Under the pieces are notes generated by a model that did not search any database, was not told the DNA's origin, and saw only the letters and a list, made by a program, of their open reading frames with translations. 10,761 nt of DNA, taken from the NCBI GenBank assembly GCA_040904765.1, contig JBBDST010000004.1:1-10761 (forward strand). Direction: 5' to 3'. The translations under genes and the position numbers were made by a program. Origin of the DNA: JBBDST01 sp040904765 (GTDB lineage: Bacteria > Actinomycetota > Nitriliruptoria > Nitriliruptorales > Nitriliruptoraceae). Positions 1-5,102 of this stretch are shown here, one piece after another; positions within the stretch are counted from its first letter, which is position 1; the number at the start of each line of letters is the position of its first letter.

Positions 1-62
1 TGCTCGATCGTGTCCAAACGATCGTCACTGCCGGCGATGCGGCGGAGAAAACTGAACGCCAT
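1..62 (-). CDS. 5' end of a gene following the phosphate symporter, possibly PhoU-like (partial)
   Basis: Only the first 20 codons are inside the window. They read MAFSFLRRIAGSDDRLDTIE on the minus strand and run off the left edge. The ATG at 62 is preceded by AAAGGA with good spacing, and the gene starts 25 bp after the stop of the Na/Pi cotransporter, so the two are probably co-transcribed. Na/Pi symporter genes are often paired with a PhoU-type protein, and a start with a hydrophobic FLRR-like stretch followed by a charged helix would fit PhoU/DUF47 proteins. Twenty residues cannot prove this: that a gene begins here is well supported, the family is a guess from context. Confidence 0.5.
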   Translation of the reverse strand, partial: MAFSFLRRIAGSDDRLDTIE

Positions 63-87
63 TTTCGTTCCTTTCGCGTGAAGCCGG

Positions 88-1227
88 CTAGTCAAATACC
101 ACGATGAGCATAAGCGGAAGCAAAATAAACACCCCGGCGACATACACCAAAACAAGGAGCCGGTTGTTCGCTGCCCTGGTTGCAAACCAGGATGCTGCCC
201 TCACAGGTAACCAACGAATGGCAGGTATCGGATAGATCACAATCAGGGCTACCACGTTAAACAATGTATGGACCAGCGCAATTGCCAGTCCTTCAGGGCG
301 GCTCACCGCAAGGGAAGCTAACAGTGCGGTGATGGTCGTTCCGATGTTCGCTCCCAGCGTGATCGGAAACGCATTGCGCAACGTTAACACTCCAACTGCC
401 ACAAGTGGCACCAGAATTGAGGTGGTGATAGTGGACGACTGAACCGCAACAGTCACCACCAATCCGACTCCAATACCGGCCGTACCGCCACCTTGTCCCA
501 CCAGTTTGTTCATGCTGCGCTCAATATTGCCCGCCACCAACTGGCGCATATTTTTGGTGATGGTCGCAAGTGCAAAAAAAATTGCTACAAGACCAAGTGT
601 CAACAAGGTGAGCGCTGCAAACACCCCTGCAAACCCGCCCGCACTTACCGCATCTTCAATCAACCCAACTGGGAATTTCACGGCCGTACGGATCGGACTT
701 TTGCCCGGCGCAGAAATCTCGGTGCCCCGCAGTAGCTCAGTCAGCCAGGTCGCCGAGCGCGACAGCACCCGAGTAGAAAGCTCAAGTGGTAGCAAGACCG
801 TGACTGCCAACAGATTAAACATGTCATGCATCGTCGCGCCAGCAAACGCACGCTGAAAATTTTTGCGGTTACGCAAACTGCCAAGCGCCGCAAGCGTGCT
901 CGTCACAGTCGTACCAATGTTGGCACCCATAATCATCGGTACCGCTAAAGGCAACGTCAACGTGCCGGCACCAACTAACCCAACAATTGTTGCGGTTGAA
1001 ACCGACGAAGATTGGACCAGCACGGTTGCCAAAATACCTGCCGCAAGACCGGCCATCGGATGCGATACCTGCGCTAAAAAGCGTGTTTCAAATCCGGAAC
1101 CGAACGTTGAAATGCCGGCTTCGAGGAGCCCAACGCCTACCAGAAACACATACAACAAACCGACGACCAAAGCGGCCCGGACGGGTGCTGCCAGGTCAGG
1201 GTTGCGCGGAATTGCGGGCGACGCCAC
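88..1227 (-). CDS. Na+/phosphate cotransporter, NptA/PNaS family
   Basis: A 379-residue integral membrane protein that should import inorganic phosphate with sodium across the cytoplasmic membrane. It shows the internal duplication of the Na/Pi-cotransporter family (PF02690). The first half has QSSS at residues 72-75 followed by GANIGTT at 101-107; the second half repeats this as QSST at 263-266 and GANIGTT at 292-298. These QSSS-containing re-entrant segments carry the substrate site in the family. Long hydrophobic stretches lie around 18-38, 58-120, 130-150, 198-222, 250-305 and 355-377. The length suits a stand-alone symporter without the C-terminal PhoU domain that some bacterial members carry. 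The start is GTG at 1227, supported by GAGGGA six bases upstream; a structured leader precedes it, and a second gene follows after 25 bp. Family assignment is secure; direction and ion coupling are inferred from the family. Confidence 0.93.
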   Translation of the reverse strand: MASPAIPRNPDLAAPVRAALVVGLLYVFLVGVGLLEAGISTFGSGFETRFLAQVSHPMAGLAAGILATVLVQSSSVSTATIVGLVGAGTLTLPLAVPMIMGANIGTTVTSTLAALGSLRNRKNFQRAFAGATMHDMFNLLAVTVLLPLELSTRVLSRSATWLTELLRGTEISAPGKSPIRTAVKFPVGLIEDAVSAGGFAGVFAALTLLTLGLVAIFFALATITKNMRQLVAGNIERSMNKLVGQGGGTAGIGVGLVVTVAVQSSTITTSILVPLVAVGVLTLRNAFPITLGANIGTTITALLASLAVSRPEGLAIALVHTLFNVVALIVIYPIPAIRWLPVRAASWFATRAANNRLLVLVYVAGVFILLPLMLIVVFD

Positions 1228-1303
1228 CTAGATCCCTCGATTGTTGACGCGTAAGCGTTGCAGAAAATCTTGATCGGATGCAACTGCCGTGAACAGTAAC
1301 GCA

Positions 1304-1330
1304 GTGTGGGGGCGCTATGCGCCCCCACAC
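1304..1330 (-). terminator. Perfect 12-bp GC-rich hairpin, terminator-like without a U-tract
   Basis: GTGTGGGGGCGC (1304-1315) and GCGCCCCCACAC (1319-1330) pair perfectly around the 3-base loop TAT. This is by far the strongest inverted repeat seen in the window. Neither side carries a run of T, so it is not a classical intrinsic terminator; actinobacterial terminators often lack U-tracts. It lies between the leader ORF and the symporter start, so on the minus strand it could act as an attenuator. On the plus strand nothing obvious ends here. The structure is seen directly; the function is inferred. Confidence 0.5.
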
Positions 1331-1479
1331 CTACTGGATGAACTAAGAGCATCGTGCTTTGTCGAGCCACAAAGTCGCTTAGGTGTAGCCCGCCAAAGTG
1401 ATGCCAGGTGGGACAAATTCCTGACCGATGCCGTCAGCGATACCCGGTGGGATTCGCTGGGGCGTTCCAGCGTCCGGCC

Positions 1480-1527
1480 TCAGCGGCCGGGTACCTCCAA
1501 GGTCCCGAACATATGATCACTACGCAC
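1480..1527 (-). CDS. 15-codon leader ORF with a perfect extended Shine-Dalgarno
   Basis: GTG at 1527 opens a short frame reading MRSDHMFGTLEVPGR, then TGA. It starts directly after AGGAGGTGATCC, which is complementary over all 12 bases to the usual bacterial 16S rRNA 3' end; from AGGAGG to GTG the spacing is six bases. An internal ATG at codon 6 gives the alternative MFGTLEVPGR. The TGA lies in the five-base loop of the hairpin CCGGCC-GCTGA-GGCCGG, so a ribosome finishing here would melt that stem. No run of one amino acid points to a regulating tRNA. I do not know this peptide. It could be a regulatory leader peptide or a standby site that loads ribosomes. Real translation is inferred only from the ribosome binding site. 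Confidence 0.45.
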   Translation of the reverse strand: MRSDHMFGTLEVPGR

Positions 1528-1539
1528 GGATCACCTCCT
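1528..1539 (-). promoter_or_regulatory. Perfect 12-nt extended Shine-Dalgarno sequence
   Basis: On the minus strand this is AGGAGGTGATCC, the full complement of the conserved 16S rRNA 3' tail GGATCACCTCCT. Natural ribosome binding sites rarely match more than six to eight bases. Part of it (TGATC) can also pair with GATCA at 1515-1519 inside the leader ORF, which could partly mask it. A hairpin TTTGGT/ACCAAA lies just upstream. The complementarity is seen in the sequence and known from the conserved 16S end; its use by ribosomes is inferred. Confidence 0.6.
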
Positions 1540-1624
1540 CTCTTTGGTAACGACAATGAACCAAAAGTCGCGCTGTTTTGCACGCACCTGGCGCCAACTC
1601 GCTGACGTGGGCCATCAGGTCAGG

Positions 1625-1654
1625 TTGTTGTTGCAGGCAGTGCAGCGGTAAAGT
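1625..1654 (+). promoter_or_regulatory. Possible promoter of tRNA-Val
   Basis: TTGTTG (1625-1630) and TAAAGT (1649-1654) are separated by 18 bases and lie about 30 bases upstream of the mature tRNA 5' end. Between them and the tRNA sits a small hairpin, CCGCA-ATA-TGCGG (1666-1678), that would be in the 5' leader removed by RNase P. The match to the sigma-70-type consensus is only moderate. Confidence 0.3.
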
Positions 1655-1684
1655 GACAAATCCCGCCGCAATATGCGGTGCTAC

Positions 1685-1756
1685 GGGCACGTAGCTCAGT
1701 GGGAGAGCGCTGCCTTCACACGGCAGAGGTCGGAGGTTCGATACCCCCCGTGCCCA
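1685..1756 (+). tRNA. tRNA-Val (anticodon CAC)
   Basis: A complete 72-nt cloverleaf. The acceptor stem is GGGCACG (1685-1691) with CGTGCCC (1749-1755), followed by discriminator A1756. The D stem is GCTC/GAGC (1694-1697, 1705-1708). The anticodon stem CTGCC/GGCAG (1710-1714, 1722-1726) holds loop TTCACAC with anticodon CAC at 1717-1719, reading GUG valine codons. The variable loop is AGGTC and the T loop TTCGATA. The T stem GGAGG/CCCCC contains one A-C mismatch (1734 with 1746). CCT follows the discriminator, so the terminal CCA is only partly encoded. A damaged copy of the 3' half lies at 4048-4092. Confidence 0.93.
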
Positions 1757-1838
1757 CCTCAAATACTGCTAGTTAGAGCAGCTTTAGAGACAATACAGAA
1801 TTTTGGCTCCATACGTCGAAAAGTTCGTGGGACACACA
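1715..1838 (+). repeat. Left copy of a long direct repeat: tRNA-Val 3' half plus 82 nt of flank
   Basis: This stretch matches 4048-4172. The tRNA part, from the anticodon loop to ACC (1715-1758), agrees at 43 of 45 aligned positions, with one G/A change and one C missing relative to the right copy. The next 82 bases align without any gap at roughly 64% identity by hand count, ending in ACACACA. Conservation at the tRNA 3' end recalls the att sites of tRNA-integrating elements, but homology well outside a normal att core suggests a longer duplicated segment. It marks the left edge of the island-like interval. Confidence 0.7.
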
Positions 1839-1912
1839 GAGGTGTGGTTGGAGGTAGCTGCTACCAGGAGCAGGAAACACGATCTCCGGATCGGCCAACC
1901 GACCAGGCACGT

Positions 1913-2187
1913 CTAGCTGTCGCAAGAGCATCTCTGCCAATGTCCGCTACGAATCAGCCCCTGCACGTAGCGGTACACCGCCTTGCGCGCCGCTACGACG
2001 TTGAACCGCGCACCGGGCCGAGCGACAGTCCAACGCGAGGTGAACGTCTTGCGGCAGCCGTTGCAGATGAAGCGTTGCACCGGTTTGGTTGGCCTGTCCA
2101 ACCCTTGGGGTGTCGAGCGCGTCTTGCCGTTTCATTAGGCGCCAAGGCTTTGACAGACTGGACAGCGCACCCGCCGTTTTGACCCAT
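1913..2187 (-). pseudogene. Frameshifted zinc-ribbon protein remnant, transposase-like
   Basis: No single frame is intact, but three minus-strand frames join into one recognisable module. One frame gives RCPVCQS near 2167-2150, the next continues with MKRQDALDTPRV, and a third gives RPTKPVQRFICNGCRKTFTS (about 2096-2037), then RWTVARPGARF and a stop at 1913. CPxC followed about 30 residues later by CxxC and KTFT is the usual N-terminal zinc ribbon of many bacterial transposases (RYRC..CGR.F pattern). The catalytic part is absent. At least two frameshifts and one in-frame stop lie inside. The exact IS family cannot be named. It could also be the remnant of another zinc-ribbon regulator. Confidence 0.4.
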
Positions 2188-2284
2188 CTTCGGACTCCTA
2201 TCCGGTCTAGAACGGATAGCTACCACGAGCAGGCCCACCGATGACAGATCTCGACCCCGCCGAGCAACATTCAACGCGACGCCG
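2188..2284. other. Short non-coding spacer with a hairpin
   Basis: I see no gene here. The notable element is CTATCCG-GTCTAGAA-CGGATAG (2198-2219), a 7-bp inverted repeat just upstream of the zinc-ribbon remnant. It could be a leftover of an insertion-sequence end or an operator; there is no evidence to choose. Confidence 0.3.
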
Positions 2285-2494
2285 TCCAAATTTGAGGTCC
2301 TCATCGGCTCACAATCACCTAACATCGAACTCGCCGCACAAACAGATCAACCAAACTGTCAACCGAACTCGCTGCAAACCCCGCAGCTGTTGTCTGATGC
2401 TGAGTTCGGCCCGGCCAAGTTCGCGCACTATTTCGATCTCGACAAAAACCACCGCATCGACAGGCTGTTCACCGCAGTCACCCGACGTCCCTGA
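2285..2494 (+). pseudogene. Possible 3' remnant of an unrecognised gene
   Basis: One frame is open to a TGA at 2492-2494, and its last 33 codons look protein-like, with SDAEFGPAKFAHYFDLDKNH followed by RIDRLFTAVTRRP. Further upstream the same frame becomes low-complexity (many Gln, Asn, Pro), has no ATG or ribosome binding site, and so seems not to be coding. The neighbouring frame contains TELAANPAAVV, which would continue well into this tail after one frameshift, consistent with a decayed gene. It ends 76 bases before the amidohydrolase. I do not recognise a family. It may be the end of a gene that once preceded the amidohydrolase, or chance. Confidence 0.25.
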
Positions 2495-2570
2495 CATCAC
2501 GGGTTCAAGGAGCCGGGTTCCGACAATCGAGTCGTCCTGACCGTCCGGTCAGGCAGGAAAAGGCATAACG

Positions 2571-3722
2571 ATGAGCGACAGCAACACGGGCGCACTGACC
2601 CTTCGAGGGGGCCGAGTCATCGATCCGATCGCAGGGTCCGACGACGTCCGAGATCTCGCGGTCAGCGGAGGCAGAATCGTGGCGGCGGGCGACGCCACGT
2701 CGTCAGCTGAGACCTTGGACGTCTCGGGCATGATGGTGGTTCCTGGGCTCATCGACTACCACGTCCATGTCTACGAGGGTGTCTCCCATTACGGCATCGA
2801 TGCGGACACCTACTGTTTGCAGCGCGGGGTCACGACCGCGGTCGATGCAGGTTCGGCCGGCGCGCAGACGTTCCCCGGCTTCCAACGTTTCATCATCTCG
2901 GCCGCAAAGACCGACATTCTTGCTTTCTTGAACATCTCCACCTCCGGACTGCTCATCCCCGAGGTCGGTGAACTCGAAGACTCACGCTTCCTGATTTCGG
3001 AGAAGGCCATTGCTGTGGCCAGGCAGTATCCCGAGTCGATCATCGGCATCAAGATCCGAGTCGGAGAACCGATGACCGACGATGATCCGGGCAAGCAGTT
3101 GCGCGAGGCCAAGGCCGTCGCCCGCGAGCTGAACTTGCCTATGATGGTGCACATCACCGACACGTTGCTTCCGCTGGATGCCGTGCTTGAACCGATGACC
3201 GACGGTGATGTGATTACCCACTGCTTCCACGGTAAGCGTGGGGGAGTGATCGACGAGCACGGTCACGTTCATTCCTACGTCCGGGACGCCATCGACCGAG
3301 GTGTGCTGTTAGACGTGGCTCACGGCCGGAGCAGCTTCAGTTTCGACGTCGCCCGCGCTGCCCTGGCCGATGGTGTCGCGCCGCACTTCACCTCCAGCGA
3401 CTTGCACATCTACTGCGCCGATGGGCCTGCCTTTGACCTGACGACCTGCATGTCCAAGATGCTGCACGTGGGAATGAGTTTTGAGGACATGCTCGCATCG
3501 GTCACGAGTCGCCCTGCGGCGGCCTTGGGTCGCGCCGATGAGCTCGGGTCCTTGAAGGTCGGCACGACCGCGGACATCACGGTGTTGGAGTCCCTAGAGG
3601 GCCGCTGGGAATTCAAAGACGCAGAAGGCAGCACCAACGTCGTTGAACAGTTCCTTGTCCCGCGCTGGGTGGTCAAAAACGGGGTGGCGACGAAGCTGCA
3701 GCCGTCGGTTCACGAGCGTTAA
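2571..3722 (+). CDS. Metal-dependent amidohydrolase/deacetylase (COG3964 type, dihydroorotase-like)
   Basis: A 383-residue cytosolic enzyme of the amidohydrolase superfamily. The N-terminal small beta domain (about 8-58, LRGGRVIDP) leads to VPGLIDYHVHV with the metal ligands His64 and His66. The remaining TIM-barrel residues also appear in order: Lys161 (GIKIR, the likely carboxylated bridging lysine), His194 (MVHIT), His217/His220 (THCFH) and the catalytic Asp277 (SSDLH). The C-terminus (about 325-375, GSLKVGTTADITVLE) closes the beta domain, so the protein is full length with an intact binuclear site. It fits the group annotated as amidohydrolase/deacetylase or EF0837-like; some relatives cleave acetylated small molecules such as acetyl-mandelate, but the substrate here is unknown. 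Dihydroorotase or hydantoinase activity is less likely. ATG is preceded by AGGAAAAGG. It is the only intact gene between the two tRNA-Val copies. Confidence 0.85.
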   Translation: MSDSNTGALTLRGGRVIDPIAGSDDVRDLAVSGGRIVAAGDATSSAETLDVSGMMVVPGLIDYHVHVYEGVSHYGIDADTYCLQRGVTTAVDAGSAGAQTFPGFQRFIISAAKTDILAFLNISTSGLLIPEVGELEDSRFLISEKAIAVARQYPESIIGIKIRVGEPMTDDDPGKQLREAKAVARELNLPMMVHITDTLLPLDAVLEPMTDGDVITHCFHGKRGGVIDEHGHVHSYVRDAIDRGVLLDVAHGRSSFSFDVARAALADGVAPHFTSSDLHIYCADGPAFDLTTCMSKMLHVGMSFEDMLASVTSRPAAALGRADELGSLKVGTTADITVLESLEGRWEFKDAEGSTNVVEQFLVPRWVVKNGVATKLQPSVHER

Positions 3723-3951
3723 GCGCTTGCGTCGGCAATGGCAAGATGGCGCTGGGGCAAAACGTTGATGGAGGCCATTGACGCGATGTGCCTCCGTGTC
3801 ATGAAAGCTTCGACGCGAATCAGTCGCGCCAATTTGCTTGCTTGACAAACATAGGAGTGTGCAACGGGCTGCTTCGCCAGTACTTCCCAAAAAGCACCGA
3901 CCCGTCACGCTAGACCGCCCAAGGGATCGTCGTCGCCATCACGCTCAACAG
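3723..3951. other. Non-coding spacer after the amidohydrolase
   Basis: No convincing gene, RNA or strong terminator is visible. Frames that stay open on the minus strand overlap the end of the amidohydrolase and have no family-like content. A TTGACA hexamer at 3843-3848 has no matching -10 at proper spacing. The stretch is probably scar sequence between the amidohydrolase and the IS fragment. Confidence 0.4.
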
Positions 3952-4019
3952 CCGGCACCGCAGAAACTTTTCGCCTCAGCCTTGAACTGCGGTGAGAACT
4001 TCCGACGCTGCTGACCCAT
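3952..4019 (-). pseudogene. Start of an IS3-family OrfA transposase, truncated
   Basis: On the minus strand ATG at 4019 opens MGQQRRKFSPQFKAEAK, a typical opening of IS3-type OrfA (helix-turn-helix HTH_Tnp_1; the FSPEFKAEAV pattern). The frame stops after only about 23 codons (TGA), and the rest of OrfA and all of OrfB are missing. AGAGGA upstream of the ATG is a plausible ribosome binding site. The upstream side runs straight into the broken tRNA-Val copy, so the transposase start and the tRNA fragment meet at about 4028-4031. No terminal inverted repeats are seen. The short but characteristic motif makes the family call reasonable; it is a dead fragment. Confidence 0.6.
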
Positions 4020-4029
4020 GAACAAATCC

Positions 4030-4091
4030 TCTCAGTACGAGACAACGTTCACACAGCAGAGGTCGGAGGTTCGATACCCCCCCGTGCCCAC
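4030..4091 (+). pseudogene. Broken tRNA-Val copy (3' part)
   Basis: The 3' half from the anticodon loop TTCACAC (4048-4054) to ACC (4092) matches the intact tRNA-Val almost perfectly. Upstream, CTCAGT..GAGA (4031-4042) still resembles the D arm, but the anticodon 5' strand is destroyed and the 5' acceptor strand GGGCACG is absent. The anticodon stem has A in place of G after the loop, and the C run has seven instead of six bases. It therefore cannot fold into a working tRNA. Its 5' edge abuts the IS3 OrfA fragment. Confidence 0.75.
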
Positions 4092-4172
4092 CACGAGAAT
4101 CGCTAGATGCAGCCGCCTTAACGACAATTTAAGAGTTTCGCTCCACATCTTTGAAAGCCCGTCAGACACACA
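4048..4172 (+). repeat. Right copy of the long direct repeat (tRNA-Val 3' half plus flank)
   Basis: Counterpart of 1715-1838. After the tRNA part the flank 4091-4172 aligns without gaps to 1757-1838; shared words are GCTAG, GACAAT, GCTCCA and GACACACA. The flank is far more diverged (about 64% by hand) than the tRNA part. The modA promoter region begins just beyond, so this copy may be the original downstream flank of the tRNA gene, with the 2.3 kb in between added later. Confidence 0.7.
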
Positions 4173-4184
4173 TGCTGGATGCGC

Positions 4185-4224
4185 TGGACAGAACACGTTT
4201 CAGAGGATTAATTGCGCTTCGCAA
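4185..4224 (+). promoter_or_regulatory. modA: Candidate promoter of modABC with an overlapping small hairpin
   Basis: TGGACA (4185-4190) and ATTAAT (4207-4212) are 16 bases apart and face modA. Directly after the -10 lies TTGCG-CTT-CGCAA (4212-4224), a perfect 5-bp inverted repeat at the expected transcription start, a suitable place for an operator. Molybdate operons are often repressed by ModE-type regulators when molybdate is plentiful, but I see no recognisable ModE box and no modE gene. The promoter match is moderate. Confidence 0.3.
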
Positions 4225-4271
4225 CTGCGAACTGAGAAGAAACATTCTGGTGACGGTGTACAGTTCGCCGC

Positions 4272-5102
4272 ATGATCTGTCCTGCTGCCTGTGTCCGTGT
4301 CGTGATTGCGCTTGCGTCGATGACCCTGCTTGCATCCGCCTGCGGACCCAACATGCAGGCCGGTGCGGCCGACGATCCGCTGTTAATCGCGGGTGCATCG
4401 GATCTGATGCCGGCCTTCACGGTGCTTGGCGAAAGCTTCGAGAAAGTCACAGGCGAAAAAGTGGTGTTTAGTTTCGGTTCGTCAGGTCAACTCGCACAGC
4501 AGCTAATCGAGGGTGCACCGATGGATCTGTACGCATCGGCCAATGTGTCGTTCGTCGAGCAGGTGCTAGCCGCTGGGGTGGGGGATCCCAACACGCAGGC
4601 CACCTATGCGTTTGGACGGATAACTATCTGGTCCAAGGATGAAGTTTGGCGCGACTGGGAGAACCTCGAAGATATTGCGACTGACGATCAAATTCGCGTA
4701 ATTGCGATGGCCAATCCCACACACGCGCCCTACGGGCTGGCGGCCAAGCAGGCGTTCGAAACTGCGGGGCTGTGGAAGATTATCGAACCCAAACTGGTCT
4801 TTGGGGAGAATATTTCCGACACCTTGCGTCTGGCTGCGACCGGCAACGCAGATGTGGCTATCGTCGCCCTGTCGCTGGCGCTGTCTGCTGATGAAACCGG
4901 CGACGGCAGGTGGGTGTTGCTCAACGAGCAGCAGCACGAGCCACTCCAGCAGGACCTGGTGGTGGTGGCCAAGGATTCGAAACGAGCGGCGTTGGCAAAC
5001 CGGTTCATCGAGCATGTCAACTCTGAGGAAGGCCGGCAGGTCATGCGACGGTTCGGGTTCCTACTGCCTGGCGAGGAGCCCACCGGGGTGCTTGCCAGAT
5101 GA
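4272..5102 (+). CDS. modA: Molybdate ABC transporter, substrate-binding lipoprotein ModA
   Basis: A 276-residue extracytoplasmic binding protein that captures molybdate (or tungstate) and delivers it to ModBC. Residues 1-23 form a lipoprotein signal with lipobox LASAC, predicting lipid anchoring at Cys24. The mature protein carries the ModA family blocks in order: AGASDL (40-45), FGSSGQL (68-74), PMDLYASA (83-90), NPTHAPYG (148-155), GENISDTL (178-185) and GNADVAIVALS (191-201), ending with RRFGF near 259-263. The first two Ser-containing loops and the PTHAPYG loop supply oxyanion ligands in known ModA structures. In E. coli ModA a tyrosine contacts the anion near the VALS segment; this protein, like some other ModAs, has none there. 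ATG at 4272 has only a weak ribosome binding site; a GTG a few codons later would still leave a signal peptide. Its stop overlaps the modB start. Confidence 0.93.
   Translation: MICPAACVRVVIALASMTLLASACGPNMQAGAADDPLLIAGASDLMPAFTVLGESFEKVTGEKVVFSFGSSGQLAQQLIEGAPMDLYASANVSFVEQVLAAGVGDPNTQATYAFGRITIWSKDEVWRDWENLEDIATDDQIRVIAMANPTHAPYGLAAKQAFETAGLWKIIEPKLVFGENISDTLRLAATGNADVAIVALSLALSADETGDGRWVLLNEQQHEPLQQDLVVVAKDSKRAALANRFIEHVNSEEGRQVMRRFGFLLPGEEPTGVLAR

Larger units (their letters stand above)
1228..1566 (-). promoter_or_regulatory. Structured 5' leader upstream of the phosphate symporter (candidate attenuator or riboregulator)
   Basis: This stretch has no ordinary gene but is dense in inverted repeats. 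In minus-strand order they are: TTTGGT/ACCAAA (1543-1565); the extended Shine-Dalgarno at 1528-1539; a 15-codon ORF (1527-1480); CCGGCC/GGCCGG (1474-1490); CGCTGG/CCAGCG (1455-1472); CTGAC/GTCAG (1421-1437); CTTTGT/ACAAAG (1357-1374); and a perfect 12-bp hairpin (1304-1330). CTACACCTA (1388-1380) can pair with TAGGTGTGG (1333-1325), which would disrupt the 5' arm of the 12-bp hairpin. Leader ORF, competing pairings and a final stable hairpin before the start codon resemble an attenuation leader. I see no match to cobalamin, glycine, ydaO or other riboswitch cores I know. That it is transcribed, and on this strand, is inferred. Confidence 0.5.

Noticed and set aside
863..1231. Plus-strand frames opposite the Na/Pi cotransporter
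   Set aside because: They mirror the hydrophobic repeats of the real minus-strand gene and carry no independent motif.
1228..1566. Leader as a known riboswitch, tmRNA, RNase P RNA or SRP RNA
   Set aside because: None of the conserved core motifs of these RNAs that I could check by eye is present on either strand.
1673..2182. Long plus-strand open frame across the tRNA and the zinc-ribbon remnant
   Set aside because: It runs through the tRNA-Val gene, has no ribosome binding site or family-like content, and lies antisense to the remnant.
1993..2325. Single 110-codon minus-strand gene at the remnant
   Set aside because: Only the piece near 2187 downward resembles the zinc ribbon, and only after changing frame; as one frame it makes no recognisable protein.
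3594..3908. Minus-strand frame overlapping the end of the amidohydrolase
   Set aside because: It is antisense to a well-supported gene and has no recognisable motif; its openness follows from GC-rich codon bias.
1757..4047. An integrase gene for the island-like interval
   Set aside because: No tyrosine or serine recombinase motifs are visible in any frame; only transposase-like debris remains.
4018..4275. Plus-strand frame through the broken tRNA copy up to modA
   Set aside because: It starts in the IS fragment, passes through tRNA sequence and ends at the modA start; there is no protein-like content.
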